64,000 nt of DNA from Xenopus tropicalis (Eukaryota; Chordata; Amphibia; Anura; Pipidae). The stretch covers positions 3,066,579-3,130,578 of the forward strand of contig NC_030680.2 of NCBI RefSeq assembly GCF_000004195.4, written 5' to 3'. The notes under the pieces are model-generated. The model had not been told where the DNA came from. It was given only the letters and a program-made list of their open reading frames with translations, and made no database searches. Position 1 is the stretch's first letter, and each line of letters opens with the position of its first letter. This document shows positions 1 through 11,245 of the stretch, piece by piece. A program made the translations under genes and the position numbers.

Positions 1-517
1 TATGTGTAACTGTCACTGTGTCTGTCCCTTTCCCTTCTCTGCACTGCTGGTTCTGACTCCTGATACAACTCCCCAATATCCATTCATCCCTCATTCTCAC
101 TGGGTTTATAGTTATGTGTAACTGTCACTGTGCCTGTCCCTTTCCCTTCCCTGCACTGCTGGTTCTGACTCCTGATACAACTCCCCAATATCCATTCATC
201 CCTCATTCTCACTGGGTTTATAGTTATGTGTAACTGTCACTGTGTCTGTCCCTTTCCCTTCCCTGCACTGCTGGTTCTGACTCCTGATACAACTCCCCAA
301 TACCCATTCATCCCTCATTCTCACTGGGTTTATAGTTATGTGTAACTGTCACTGTGTCTGTCCCTTTCCCTTCCCTGCACTGCTGGTTCTGACTCCTGAT
401 ACAACTCCCCAATACCCATTCATTCCTCATTCTCACTGGGTTTATAGTTATGTGTAACTGTCACTGTGTCTGTCCCTTTCCCTTCCCTGCACCGCTGGTT
501 CTGACTCCTGATACAAT
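1..517. repeat. 112-bp tandem repeat, about 4.6 copies
   Basis: The block starting TATGTGTAACTGTCACTG recurs at 1, 113, 225, 337 and 449 with an exact 112-bp period and only a few substitutions. The last copy breaks off near 517. The array is cut by the left window edge, so its true length is unknown. No reading frame is conserved. Confidence 0.95.
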
Positions 518-1230
518 TTAGGGTATTGTCATGTAGGATAAACCCTCCTTTATTTGCACAGTTTCTCCTTCCACCTTAAATAATAAATCTCGGGTTCTGG
601 GGGGAGTCCCATCCGGATGATTCCGCGGCCCTTTATCAAGCCCGGGACGTGCCGGAGCCCCCGGTTATTGCCGGCACTAAAGCAGAGAATTATTTGTGGC
701 CCCGGCTGCGCCACTGCCCTGATATTGTATATTGCCCTCATTACTCACCGTCGCGGCTTCGCTGATTAAGATTTGTTCTTTTCTGTAAATCTGTACAAAT
801 ATCATTAGTGAATAAAAAGATTAATAAAGGTTCTTTGTTGGGCTTTTATTTTACAGCTACAAAACCTGGGAAAGAATTATCTCTCCGGCTCCATATTTCT
901 ACTTTAATGGCATCACTATCTATTCAATGATAAATATAAATACGGGGAGTTATTAACGGAGAATTCTGAAATACGCAGCGATTGTGTTACTCCTCGGGCC
1001 GGGGCTCCCAAGTTCTGTCCAGTAGCAAAACTACTATACGGCAGGGCCCGGGGCCTGGGGGGGCTGGGGGGAGAGGGGAAATACAGGGTCTTTGTTACTG
1101 TATCAGCCCTAAGGGGCAGAAGCCCTAATGATACGTAATGATTTGGGCCCCCCAAGTTGCCCCTAGCCACTCCCCCATCTTGGATCTTTTGTGTGTCAGG
1201 GGCACGGCACGTGCTCAGATGGAATTCTCC
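518..1230. other. Unique non-coding island
   Basis: This is complex sequence between two arrays with no repeat structure that I can see. The longest frames are 63-84 codons with no splice-bounded structure. It includes an AT-rich stretch at 770-860 and a G-rich run near 1050-1075. I see no gene. Confidence 0.6.
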
Positions 1231-2558
1231 TTTCAGCCCTGGGTGAGATCCCCTTTCAGCCCTGGGTGGGATTCCCTTTTCAGCCCTGGGTGGGATTCCC
1301 TATTCAGCCCTGGGTGGGATTCCCTATTCAGCCCTGGGTGGGATTCCCTATTCAGCCCTGGGTGAGATCCCCTTTCAGCCCTGGGTGGGATTCCCTTTTC
1401 AGCCCTGGGTGGGATTCCCTTTCAGCCCTGGGTGGGATTCCCTTTTCAGCCCTGGGTGAGATCCCCTTTCAGCCCTGGGTGGGATTCCCTATTCAGCCCT
1501 GGGTGGGATTCCCTATTCAGCCCTGGGTGGGATTCCCTTTCAGCCCTGGGTGGGTTTCCCTATTCAGTCCTGGGTGGGATTCCCTTTCAGCCCTGGGTGG
1601 GATTCCCTTTCAGCCCTGGGTGGGATTCCCTTTCAGCCCTGGGTGGGATTCCCTATTCAGCCCTGGGTGGGATTCCCTTTTCAGCCCTGGGTGGGATTCC
1701 CTATTCAGCCCTGGGTGGGATTCCCTATTCAGCCCTGGGTGGGATTCCCTATTCAGCCCTGGGTGGGATTCCCTTTCAGCCCTGGGTGGGATTCCCTATT
1801 CAGCCCTGGGTGGGATTCCCTTTTCAGCCCTGGGTGGGATTCCCTATTCAGCCGTCGGTGGGATTCCCTTTCAGCCCTGGGTGGGATTCCCCTTTTCAGC
1901 CCTGGGTGGGATTCCCTATTCAGCCCTGGGTGGGATTCCCTATTCAGCCCTGGGTGGGATTCCCTATTCAGCCCTGGGTGGGTCCCTATCAGCCTGGTGG
2001 GATTCCCTATTCAGCCCTGGGTGGGGTTTCCCTATTCAGCCCTGGGTGGGTTTCCCTATTCAGCCCTGGGTGGGTTTCCCTATTCAGCCCTGGGTGGGAT
2101 TCCCTATTCAGCCCTGGGTGGGATTCCCTATTCAGCCCTGGGTGGGATTCCCTATTCAGCCCTGGGTGGGATTCCCTATTCAGCCCTGGGTGGGATTCCC
2201 TATTCAGCCCTGGGTGGGATTCCCTATTCAGCCCTGGGTGGGTTTCCCTATTCAGCCCTGGGTGGGATTCCCTATTCAGCCCTGGGTGGGTTTCCCTATT
2301 CAGCCCTGGGTGGGATTCCCTATTCAGCCCTGGGTGGGTTTCCCTATTCAGCCCTGGGTGGGATTCCCTATTCAGCCCTGGGTGGGTTTCCCTATTCAGC
2401 CCTGGGTGGGTTTCCCTATTCAGCCCTGGGTGGGATTCCCTATTCAGCCCTGGGTGGGTTTCCCTATTCAGCCCTGGGTGGGTTTCCCTATTCAGCCCTG
2501 GGTGGGTTTCCCTATTCAGCCGTCGGTGGGATTCCCTTTCAGCCCTGGGTGGGATTCA
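1231..2558. repeat. 24-bp minisatellite, about 55 copies
   Basis: The core cagccctgggtgggattccc is followed by TAT or TT(T), giving units of 23 or 24 bp. Units near 2040-2520 alternate GGGATT and GGGTTT in a patterned way, which suggests duplication of multi-unit blocks. Because most units are a multiple of 3 and lack stops, all three forward frames stay open for 338-517 codons. This is a by-product of the unit and not a gene. Confidence 0.95.
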
Positions 2559-2697
2559 AGAAATGATCCAAGCCATAAAGACATTAATAGAATCTGCCCT
2601 CACAGTATTGCCCATGGGGGTATTTCCAAACCTCACTGCCCGTGTCAACTTCAGCTCCTTCAATCTAAAGGATTGGGCTCTGGTTTGTTAATCTTTT

Positions 2698-2960
2698 CTA
2701 TGAGGAAACATAAATTCTCATTATATGTCTATAATCCCATCTAATGCACTGATAATGAGTAAACATGTCCCCTCTCAAGCGCCAACGACCCCAGAGAAAC
2801 AACCTCCAACGACCCCAGAGAAACCACCTCCAGAGAAACAACCCCAACTGTGACAGTCCAACCTCATAGTTTATATCTCCCATCCCTTTTACCAGTCTCT
2901 GCACTCTCTCTAGCCCATTAATATCCTTCTTAAGAACTGGATAATAAACTGGCCCCCATA
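2698..2960 (-). pseudogene. Degenerate LINE reverse transcriptase C-terminal fragment
   Basis: Read on the minus strand, the frame contains LKKDINGLERVQRLVKGM, then NYEVGLSQLGLF and finally RLRGDMF. This matches the usual C-terminal region of CR1-like non-LTR reverse transcriptases (DI..LERVQRRATKLV, then YEERL..LGLFSLE.RRLRGDLI). The segment GGT-CGT-TGG-AGG/CGC-TTG has been duplicated two or three times in place (2779-2845), which inserts extra LFLWGRWR-like residues. The expected arginine/alanine/threonine part after ERVQR is missing. It is a dead, 5'-truncated fragment. The family match is from memory. Confidence 0.75.
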
Positions 2961-4001
2961 CTCAAGGTGAGGCCTCACCGGGAACCTTAAATCCCCATAT
3001 CCTTCTCGAATAAGGATACACCCAACACTACCATCTAGTAGCTTTCATTTTATAGACAAAAAAATAAGGACAAAAAAATAAATTTCTTAAGGGGGCAGCT
3101 TTTCCAGAAACTCCCTTCCAGGCTCCGACACCTGTACAGAAAGGAGGCTGAGTCGCCATATTGGCTTCAATACACAAAAGATAGATTGGGGGGAGGGATC
3201 TATTGTTATCTTTAAGCTTCACTGAATTAAGCATCTAAAATGTAAGCCTTGGTAACTAATCTACGCCTATTTCAGTTATGGGTCACTTTGCAGTAGGCTG
3301 GCCCTATTGACTAAGCTAGAGGAGTTTAATACCAGATAAATACCAGCTATAGCTGAAGGCTGAGGCCACATACATAGCTGAGTTTGGGTCGGAACCGTAT
3401 GCCCTGTTTAATTTATACCATAAAAATAGGAACACATCTAACATGACAAATCCATCCATACTCCATAAATAAGAAAATTTGATATTTATTACATCGATGG
3501 TCATGTTAGGGCCAATGGCCATCAGGATAGATTTAGTAAAGTCTTTGGAAGAAGCTGGTCAGTACCTAAGCAATGTCAAAAACCTACTCGTCCATCAATG
3601 CTCCTTCTGCTAAAGACTCCATAGTCTGGCAAAAGGCTTAGTGCCAACATCAATGTCCATATAGTCCACAAAGAATATGAAGGGCCTGGGAGCAAAATAC
3701 TTTTCAGTCAGTGAGCTGGAGAGGTTGATCTTGCACCCATATGTCACCGAGAGTTCAGGGTAGAAGGGGAATGGGGCAGTTGTAATTCAGTTTAAAGGTT
3801 GTCGGTGTTGGCCATAAATTATTGGTCGGTGGCAGTTGGACACAAAGTCCCCTTCAACTATGGCAGGTCCATTCTGTTGCTGTTTGTCCATAGGGCTTTA
3901 TATCTGGGGGTCATTGTTCACCTTTCTTTTTGGATATTTGGCTTCCCAGTGTTCCAATATGTGCTTGGCCCTTCGTATGTGTCTGGTTCATCCTCAACTC
4001 T
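2961..4001. other. Mostly unexplained sequence, possible 3' UTR or extra exon of the gene at 4002-4792
   Basis: No array is present. On the minus strand a 58-codon open stretch (3786-3613, stop TAG at 3612-3610) reads like protein, with SLTEKYFAPRPF and YMDIDVGTKPF in it. It follows a pyrimidine-rich acceptor-like site (CAACCTCTCCAG near 3720), but its reading phase does not fit the last exon I prefer. A second minus frame lies at 3522-3316. An AATAAA on the minus strand at 3490-3485 could serve as a distal polyadenylation signal. All are weak. Confidence 0.35.
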
Positions 4002-4792
4002 TCATACATCTCTGAATTTGGCAGATCTTCCTCTCACCAGTGGAGACGTTTCCACTATACCTGCGCCTATGGCAGCCGGGACTCTAGAAAGGTAAAAACA
4101 AGTCCGTTAGGATTTTGAATAATAATATCAAAAGGAACAAACCCAAGAACTACAAACTCTACTTCTCCCACTAATAATAATAGTCAACTGCCACCACCAG
4201 TGATGATACGTTTCCAAAAACTAACCTTGAGGTGGGACGCTGGACCCCGGCCTCTTCCTTCTCTTTCTTCTGGACCTCCTCTACTGGAATCTCAGTGCTA
4301 GAACCGAAAGCAGAGTGTTGTACGTTCACTATTTTATAGACAATTTGCAACTTAGAAATAAATAGGGACAACCATAGAGCACCTACCTTTGCGTTTCTGA
4401 TGGTTTATCACGGATGAAACATCCCTTGGACTCTAGGAACCCTATGAAGAAATCCAGTGATCGGTCTGAATCCACCCCAGCCTTCAGGTACTGGTACCGC
4501 ACCACACTCAGGTTACTTGCCACCTTTCTCACAGTGGCCCGTGCCTCCTGTACCAGAGCCAGGATCTCAGCCTCATCTGCCCCTTTCCTACAGAGCTGAC
4601 GGAGGTGGCCTGAAAGTCTGTCTGTCATTTTGAAGCAATATTTGCAGGCCAACTTCATCCTGTGTTTTCTGGAAAAGAAAAGTGACATGAGAAAAGGGAC
4701 CCGCTATGGCCATTAGACACAATGACGGAAACACCAGTCTACTGGAGACACTCTGTAGGCACCTCTGTAGGCACTTACCCATCAGATGCCAT
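4002..4792 (-). CDS. Four-exon gene for a small CCHC-type zinc-finger-like protein (149 aa)
   Basis: I assemble coding exons 4792-4779, 4668-4387, 4297-4226 and 4083-4002. The donors are GTAAGT, GTAGGT and GTTAGT. The acceptors are TTTTCTTTTCCAG, TTTCGGTTCTAG and TTTTTACCTTTCTAG. Introns are 110, 89 and 142 bp. All three are phase 2, so the frame is kept and the sum is 450 nt, ending in TGA. The ATG sits in a good context (GCCATGG). The protein starts MASDGKHRMKL. Residues C13, C16, H26 and C31 form C-X2-C-X9-H-X4-C, with RLSGHL inside. A helical region follows (about 32-70), then an acidic/lysine-rich linker (EEVQKKEKEE) in exon 3. No membrane segment or signal peptide is seen. The finger resembles C-x-x-C..RL..HL fingers seen in some fish and frog orphan or transposon-derived proteins, but I cannot name a family. 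The last exon is the least sure: a GTGAGA donor at its CTG codon could lead to further exons. Confidence 0.62.
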
Positions 4793-4917
4793 GGCAGAAA
4801 GTACTGCTATTGGGCTCTTTAGAAATACACCACAATGGGGCAATAGCAGCCAGGAACCCGGCTCAGAGTTAATTCTGCTCGAAAGAGAGGTCTGATCTGT
4901 GTGTGCCCAGAGCCCAG

Positions 4918-5047
4918 TATTTATGGCCAACTCCCAGCAAACCCAACCCATAGGAATCAGGGTGAGGTGTGAAAATGTGCAAAATAGGAGACTGTCAGAG
5001 ATTCTCATACAAAGACAGTGGATTGGGCCACCGAGGATGTGGATTGG
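4918..5047 (-). promoter_or_regulatory. Candidate promoter of the zinc-finger-like gene: TATA-like box and two CCAAT boxes
   Basis: On the minus strand, CATAAATACTGGG has its ATAAATA at 4924-4918, about 125 bp upstream of the ATG. Two CCAAT motifs (CCAATCC) lie at 5047-5043 and 5026-5022, about 100-125 bp further up. This order and spacing are usual for RNA polymerase II promoters. A start near 4890 would give a leader of roughly 100 nt. Inferred from motifs only. Confidence 0.45.
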
Positions 5048-5149
5048 ACTTTTAAAGGGATTAGTTGTAAAGTATCGGTATCAGTGAAATGAGCCTTTTG
5101 AGAAAGTAAAGCTCAAAAGTAAAAAAAAAAAGAAACAAATCCTATCATC

Positions 5150-5213
5150 TATCCATTTAACTGTCTGTCTGTCTATCTATCTTTCTATCTATCTATCCAT
5201 CATCTATCTATCT

Positions 5214-5255
<42 letters not shown>

Positions 5256-5279
5256 GATCTATCCATCATATATCTATCT

Positions 5280-5360
<81 letters not shown>

Positions 5361-5489
5361 ATCTATCTATCCATTTAACTGTCTGTCTGTCTATCTATCT
5401 TTCTATCTATCTATCCATCATCTATCTATCTTCTATCTATCTATCTATCTATCTATCTATCGATCTATCATATATCTATCTTCTATCTG

Positions 5490-5578
<89 letters not shown>

Positions 5579-5649
5579 ATCTATCTATCCATTTAACTGT
5601 CTGTCTGTCTATCTATCTTTCTATCTATCTATCCATCATCTATCTATCT

Positions 5650-5715
<66 letters not shown>

Positions 5716-5743
5716 GATCTATCATATATCTATCTTCTATCTG

Positions 5744-5812
<69 letters not shown>

Positions 5813-5883
5813 ATCTATCTATCCATTTAACTGTCTGTCTGTCTATCTATCTTTCTATCTATCTATCCATCATCTATCTATCT

Positions 5884-5933
<50 letters not shown>

Positions 5934-5961
5934 GATCTATCATATATCTATCTTCTATCTG

Positions 5962-6007
<46 letters not shown>

Positions 6008-6033
6008 CATCTATATATGTATGTCTACCAAGC

Positions 6034-6080
<47 letters not shown>

Positions 6081-6120
6081 ATCTATCTATATTTCAATCT
6101 ATCTATCTTTCAATCTATCT
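5150..6120. repeat. TATC tetranucleotide microsatellite with ~212-237-bp higher-order copies
   Basis: Long runs of (TATC)n are broken by the same interruption series: ATCCATTTAACTGTCTGTC, then TTTCTATC, CCATCATC, TTCTATC and CGATC or CATATATC. The CCATTTAACTG marker recurs at about 5152, 5370, 5589 and 5822, so the whole block was duplicated about four times and the copies differ mostly in TATC run length. Confidence 0.95.
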
Positions 6121-6338
6121 AAGTATAATTGGCAAGCACAAAGGAATGCAGTAGTAGCCATTTAGGAGAGCAGCATGAACTGACTACTGCCGACCTGTTG
6201 GAAATGTCCCACACAACACGGAACACACTGTGGGTCAGTCAGCATTTGCCCCCTATTGCACTCCATTTGCCAGTATCCCTGGGGTAATGGCAGTGCTCCT
6301 TACCCACTTTCTGCAGTGATCTTATTGGAATGTCTGGG
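6121..6338. other. Short unique stretch ending in an orphan 56-bp unit fragment
   Basis: There is complex sequence up to about 6308. Then TTTCTGCAGTGATCTT and GGAATGTCTGGG form the first half of the 56-bp unit whose main array starts at 7665. The solo LTR at 6339-7664 separates the two halves. Confidence 0.8.
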
Positions 6339-7664
6339 TGTCACGGAAACGCCACTCACAGGCGCGCCTGACACCGGGACGGGGTACAAGGGGTTACACT
6401 CAGTCACCTTTCACCCAGGTTAGACTAACATCAAGCACCCCCCAAACAAACCACTGCCCCAAATACACTATTCGCTGCCACCATCTATCATTAACAGGCG
6501 ATAGAAACCCAATTACCCAAATATTTCATACAAACTTTCTTACTGCAGTGAGGGTTAGTTCTCACTAATTTAACAGCACACTAGCAGCCACGGGGTTAAA
6601 ATTACAGTCAAACCGACCCCCCTGCCAGCAGCCCACTATTTAATTAGCATCTACACAGAATCTGCCCCCTACCCAATACACATACACACACTAAACAGTT
6701 AATACCCCTAGGCCTGAGCAGTCATACGAGGTACGTGGGAATCGATATAGAGCCAAAGGACTAAACTTATTACATTTTATATTTAATATTACAGGGTAAC
6801 AGTGCAGTTTCAAAAAGATGTTACAAAAGAGAAACATACATGCAAAACAGTCAATAAAATAAACGGGGATAAAAACACAGAGAAAACCCTAGTACATTAG
6901 CGAGTGTCTTGTGCCCTCTGAGGCAAGAGGTTGAAATCCTGAGCCCCCCCAACATAAGTTGAGGCCGCCAGAATGAGCTGCAGAATACCTGGGCATGGGG
7001 GCTTTTATCCCCCGCTGGGCCCCTCCCTCATTACCGTTTGCATGAGGAGGGAGTGCCCAGGAACTGGTCCCCACCCACCCTCCTTAGAGAGCTGTACTTC
7101 TCATGCCAGTTTCTTTTCATATAATATTGGTACTTGCCAGTACTTAATATTATTATGACAGTAGGGAATTGTTTTAACCTATATATGGGCGATCAAAATG
7201 ATACCAAACATGAGGGGGGTCTCATGTCCCAGTCCCCCAGAACCCATTTCTCCTAACTGGCGGGTATAGGCTCCTGTTTGGTATCATTGGGAAGCCTGGG
7301 GCCTCCTTATAAATCCTATGTGATTTATGAGGATGTGGACCTTAAAGCAGGGGAGATATGGATCCATTTCTATAATCCATATTTTCTGTATGCTGTCCCC
7401 CCCCTGCTGTTCCTAGGCCCACACTTTGCCTCTCTTTGATCAGCAGATCAACAACCCCAGCTTTCTGCCCCAACGGGCTGGTCCCGCATTGTCTGATGAA
7501 GTTGACACTTTCCTGGGTGCATATTTAATTAAGGGTCTCTGTGGGAGCCCGAAACCAGATGTTAATAGTGTGTATTGGGTTAATTAGGGGTGTCTGGTGG
7601 ACACAACGCAAATGCTGCCATTTTACCTTGTTACAATGCCCAGGCAATATGGCCTGGCATGACA
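6339..7664. mobile_element. Solo LTR (about 1.33 kb) with TG..CA ends and CTGGG target duplication
   Basis: The segment starts TGTCACGG and ends GCATGACA, so it has the TGTCA/TGACA short inverted ends usual for LTRs. CTGGG lies directly before (6334-6338) and directly after (7665-7669), a perfect 5-bp target-site duplication. Removing the segment and one CTGGG restores a normal 56-bp unit. There are no coding domains, primer-binding site or second LTR, so it is a solo LTR left by LTR-LTR recombination. AATAAA motifs near 6855 could be its polyadenylation signal. The family (Ty3/Gypsy or ERV type) is not decided. Confidence 0.82.
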
Positions 7665-8662
7665 CTGGGATTAATGTAATGTTTAAAATGTATATTTCTG
7701 CAGTGATCTTGCCGGAATGTCTGCAATTAATGCAATGTTTAATATCTATCTTTCTGCAGTGATCTTGCCGGAATGTCTGGGATTAATGCAATGTTTAATA
7801 TCTATATTTCTGCAGTGATCTTGCTGGAATGTCTGGGATCAATGCAATGTTTAATATCTATATTTCTGCAGTGATCTTGCTGGAATGTCTGGGATCAATG
7901 CAATGTTTAATATCTATATTTCTGCAGTGATCTTGCCGGAATGTCTGGGATCAATGTAATGTTTAATATCTATATTTCTGCAGGGATCTTGCCGGAATGT
8001 CTGGGATTAATGTAATGTTTAATATCTATATTTCTGCATTGATCTTGCCGGAATGTCTGGGATTAATGCAATGTTTAATATCTATATTTCTGCACTGATC
8101 TTGCCGGAATGTCTGGGATTAATGTAATGTTTAATATCTATATTTCTGCAGTGATCTTGCCGGAATGTCTGGGATTAATGTAATGTTTAATATCTATATT
8201 TCTGCAGTGATCTTGCCGGAATGTCTGGGATTAATGTAATGTTTAATATCTATATTTCTGCACTGATCTTGCCGGAATGTCTGGGATTAATGTAATGTTT
8301 AATATCTATATTTCTGCAGTGATCTTGCCGGAATGTCTGGGATTAATGTAATGTTTAATATCTATATTTCTGCAGTGATCTTGCCGGAATGTCTGGGATT
8401 AATGTAATGTTTAATATCTATCTTTCTGCAGTGATCTTGCCGGAATGTCTGGGATTAACGTAATGTTTAATATCTATATTTCTGCAATGATCTTGCCGGA
8501 ATGTCTGGGATTAATGTAATGTTTAATATCTATATTTCTGCAGTGATCTTGCCGGAATGTCTGGGATTAATGCAATGTTTAATATCTATATTTCTGCAGT
8601 GATCTTGCCGGAATGTCTGGGATTAATGTAATGTTTAATATCTATATTTCTGCACTGATCTT
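7665..8662. repeat. 56-bp minisatellite, about 18 copies
   Basis: The unit runs TTTCTGCAGTGATCTTGCCG, GAATGTCTGGGATTAATG, TAATGTTTAATATCTATA. Copies keep the 56-bp period very strictly with point variants (CAGTG/CACTG, GTAATG/GCAATG, CCGG/CTGG). The array began upstream of the solo LTR and ends at 8662 where the homology stops inside a unit (GATCTTACTATC). Confidence 0.95.
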
Positions 8663-9205
8663 ACTATCATGTTTGGTTTTGAGAAATAAGGCAGATTTTT
8701 TGCCATTTGCCATAGGGCAGTGCAGGAATCGGGGAAGAAGGAATTCTACACAAAGTCCCAAATGACAGTGAACTGTTTCCAGTAAAGGTAAAGTAAAACC
8801 CTGTCCTTTCAACTCGTCCATCTTCCCTGATTAGAATACGGAGCGTTTCTTTCCTCTGTATTTCCGTAGCCGGGATTTCTATAACATCGTTCCGTGCATG
8901 GCGGATATACTGGCGCATTATACAGAATATCAAAGTGAAACACTAATTTGCTAAATTATGTATCTTTCCTGAAAATTATTATTTTAAGTATTAAAATCGC
9001 TCTCCGTTCAGTCATCTCAGAGATCTCTGAATGATTTACAGCTCAGGAAGGGATATCTGAGAGCCTCGTCTCTAATGTTTAGCATTAAAAGGTTCATCAT
9101 TTCAAGAGGTTCCGCGGACAGGTTCTGCCCCACAAATTAACCCCCTCTCTTACCTGTTCGAGAACCGACGTGTGTAACGCAGGGACCCCGGGAGGCTCCA
9201 ATAGG
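8663..9205. other. Unique non-coding island
   Basis: This is non-repetitive sequence. An 88-codon minus frame (8933-8667) contains a protein-like stretch around IPATEIQRKETLRILIRED, but it has no acceptor, promoter or known domain that I recognise and it starts inside the preceding array. I do not call a gene. Confidence 0.5.
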
Positions 9206-10384
9206 GGGTAATTATATCTTAGTTGGGATCAAGTACAGGTACTGTTTTATTATTACAGAGAAAAGGGAATCATTTAACCATTAAATAAACCCAATAGGGC
9301 TGTTCTGCCCCCAATAAGGGGTAATTATATCTTAGTTGGGATCAAGTACAGGTACTGTTTTATTATTACAGAGAAAAGGGAATCATTTAACCATTAAATA
9401 AACCCAATAGGGCTGTTCTGCCCCCAATAAGGGGTAATTATATCTTAGTTGGGATCAAGTACAGGTACTGTTTTATTATTACAGAGAAAAGGGAATCATT
9501 TAACCATGAAATAAACCCAATAGGGCTGTTCTGCCCCAATAAGGGGTAATTATATCTTAGTTGGGATCAAGTACAGGTACTGTTTTATTATTACAGAGAA
9601 AAGGGAATCATTTAACCATTAAATAAACCCAATAGGGCTGTTCTGCCCCAATAAGGGGTAATTATATCTTAGTTGGGATCAAGTACAGGTACTGTTTTAT
9701 TATTACAGAGAAAAGGGAATCATTTAACCATTAAATAAACCCAATATGGCTGTTCTGCCCCCAATAAGGGGTAATTATATCTTAGTTGGGATCAAGTACA
9801 GGTACTGTTTTATTATTACAGAGAAAAGGGAATCATTTAACCATGAAATAAACCCAATAGGGCTGTTCTGCCCCAATAAGGGGTAATTATATCTTAGTTG
9901 GGATCAAGTACAGGTACTGTTTTATTATTACAGAGAAAAGGGAATCATTTAACCATGAAATAAACCCAATAGGGCTGTTCTGCCCCAATAAGGGGTAATT
10001 ATATCTTAGTTGGGATCAAGTACAGGTACTGTTTTATTATTACAGAGAAAAGGGAATCATTTAACCATTAAATAAACCCAATAGGGCTGTTCTGCCCCCA
10101 ATAAGGGGTAATTATATCTTAGTTGGGATCAAGTACAGGTACTGTTTTATTATTACAGAGAAAAGGGAATCATTTAACCATTAAATAAACCCAATAGGGC
10201 TGTTCTGCCCCAATAAGGGGTAATTATATCTTAGTTGGGATCAAGTACAGGTACTGTTTTATTATTACAGAGAAAAAGGAAACCATTTTTAAAAATGTGA
10301 ATGATTTGATTACAATGGAGTCAATGGGAGATGGCCTTTCCGATAATGGAACTTTCTAGATAATGGGTTTGCAGATAAGGGGTC
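9206..10384 (+). repeat. 113-bp minisatellite (about 9-10 copies) expanded from a MITE interior, with one MITE end attached
   Basis: GTAATTATATCTTAGTTGGG recurs at 9208, 9321, 9434 and on to about 10220 with a 112-113 bp period. The last unit runs into ATGGAGTCAATGGGAGATGG and a terminal stretch to 10384 (GATAATGGGTTTGC..AAGGGGTCC). That stretch is the outer part of a MITE whose fuller copy is at 29842-30957. So the array is an internal MITE segment amplified in place. Confidence 0.9.
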
Positions 10385-11245
10385 CAATCACCTCCAGCTT
10401 GAGCCCCACATCGATGAGCAAATCCATCCATGTAAGGATATTAATGAAGGCTTGGGGTGGCTAATAATGATGTATTGATTCATGAATAGCCAACCCACCC
10501 CTGACCCTATCCCATCCACTCCCAACCCGCGCCCGACCCAGCCCATGATGCAATGACTTCGGGGGGTATTATACAAAAGTCCATTAGTTTTAATGCCCTT
10601 ACAAGCCCCCCATTCCGGCATCCAAACCCTTTATTCATTTCTTATATATTTATACATTTTTCCCAGGCAGCAAAATATGAATTTGTGCATAAAGACCTAT
10701 TGGATTTAATAGTAAAATTCCTTCAGTTAGGGGTTTTTGTTAAGGTTTTGCCGTTTTTCTGTCAGATATCCCCGAAACAAATACATTACACATAAATATA
10801 TAAAAATGGAAATCGCTCTTCCTCAAAAGCATGAAAAATGCAAAAAAAAAATGTCCATTTACAATTAATCTGTCAACATTTTTTGTGTCAGAGCCGGGTC
10901 CGGGCCGGGAGACAGTAACAGGACGGGACACAAAGTGACCTAAATGCACAGACGGTTCCTCCGTCGCAAGACACAGCGCATTAAATCAAGTATCGCTCGC
11001 TGGGAATCGGGGGAAACATGAAAATTTAAAGGCTCAGATACTCGGGCACTAAGTGGCAGGATAGTATCAGTTTTTGTAAGAGGATAAAGAGAGTGATTGA
11101 TTCTTCCATATAGAAATGAACTCCCCGCGAGTCCCCTTAGGGTCCAATAAGAGAAAAGAGAAAGAAAGTAGAAATTGGAGAGAAGGATGTTCTACACAAA
11201 ATCTGCTTCATACAGCAACTTGTACTAACAGCTTCTCTCCCAGCA
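10385..11245. other. Unique non-coding island
   Basis: No repeat or splice-bounded frame is seen. Small ORFs (77-80 codons) have no features. There is a purine-rich tract near 11130-11190 (AGAGAAAAGAGAAAGAAAG). Confidence 0.55.

Noticed and set aside
1191..2744. 517-codon proline/glycine/tryptophan repeat protein
   Set aside because: The 24-bp unit opens all three forward frames. There are no collagen- or elastin-type features, start context or exon signals.
8667..8933. 88-codon minus frame as a small gene
   Set aside because: It has no recognisable domain, no splice or promoter signals, and its start region overlaps unique AT-rich sequence with no conservation evidence.
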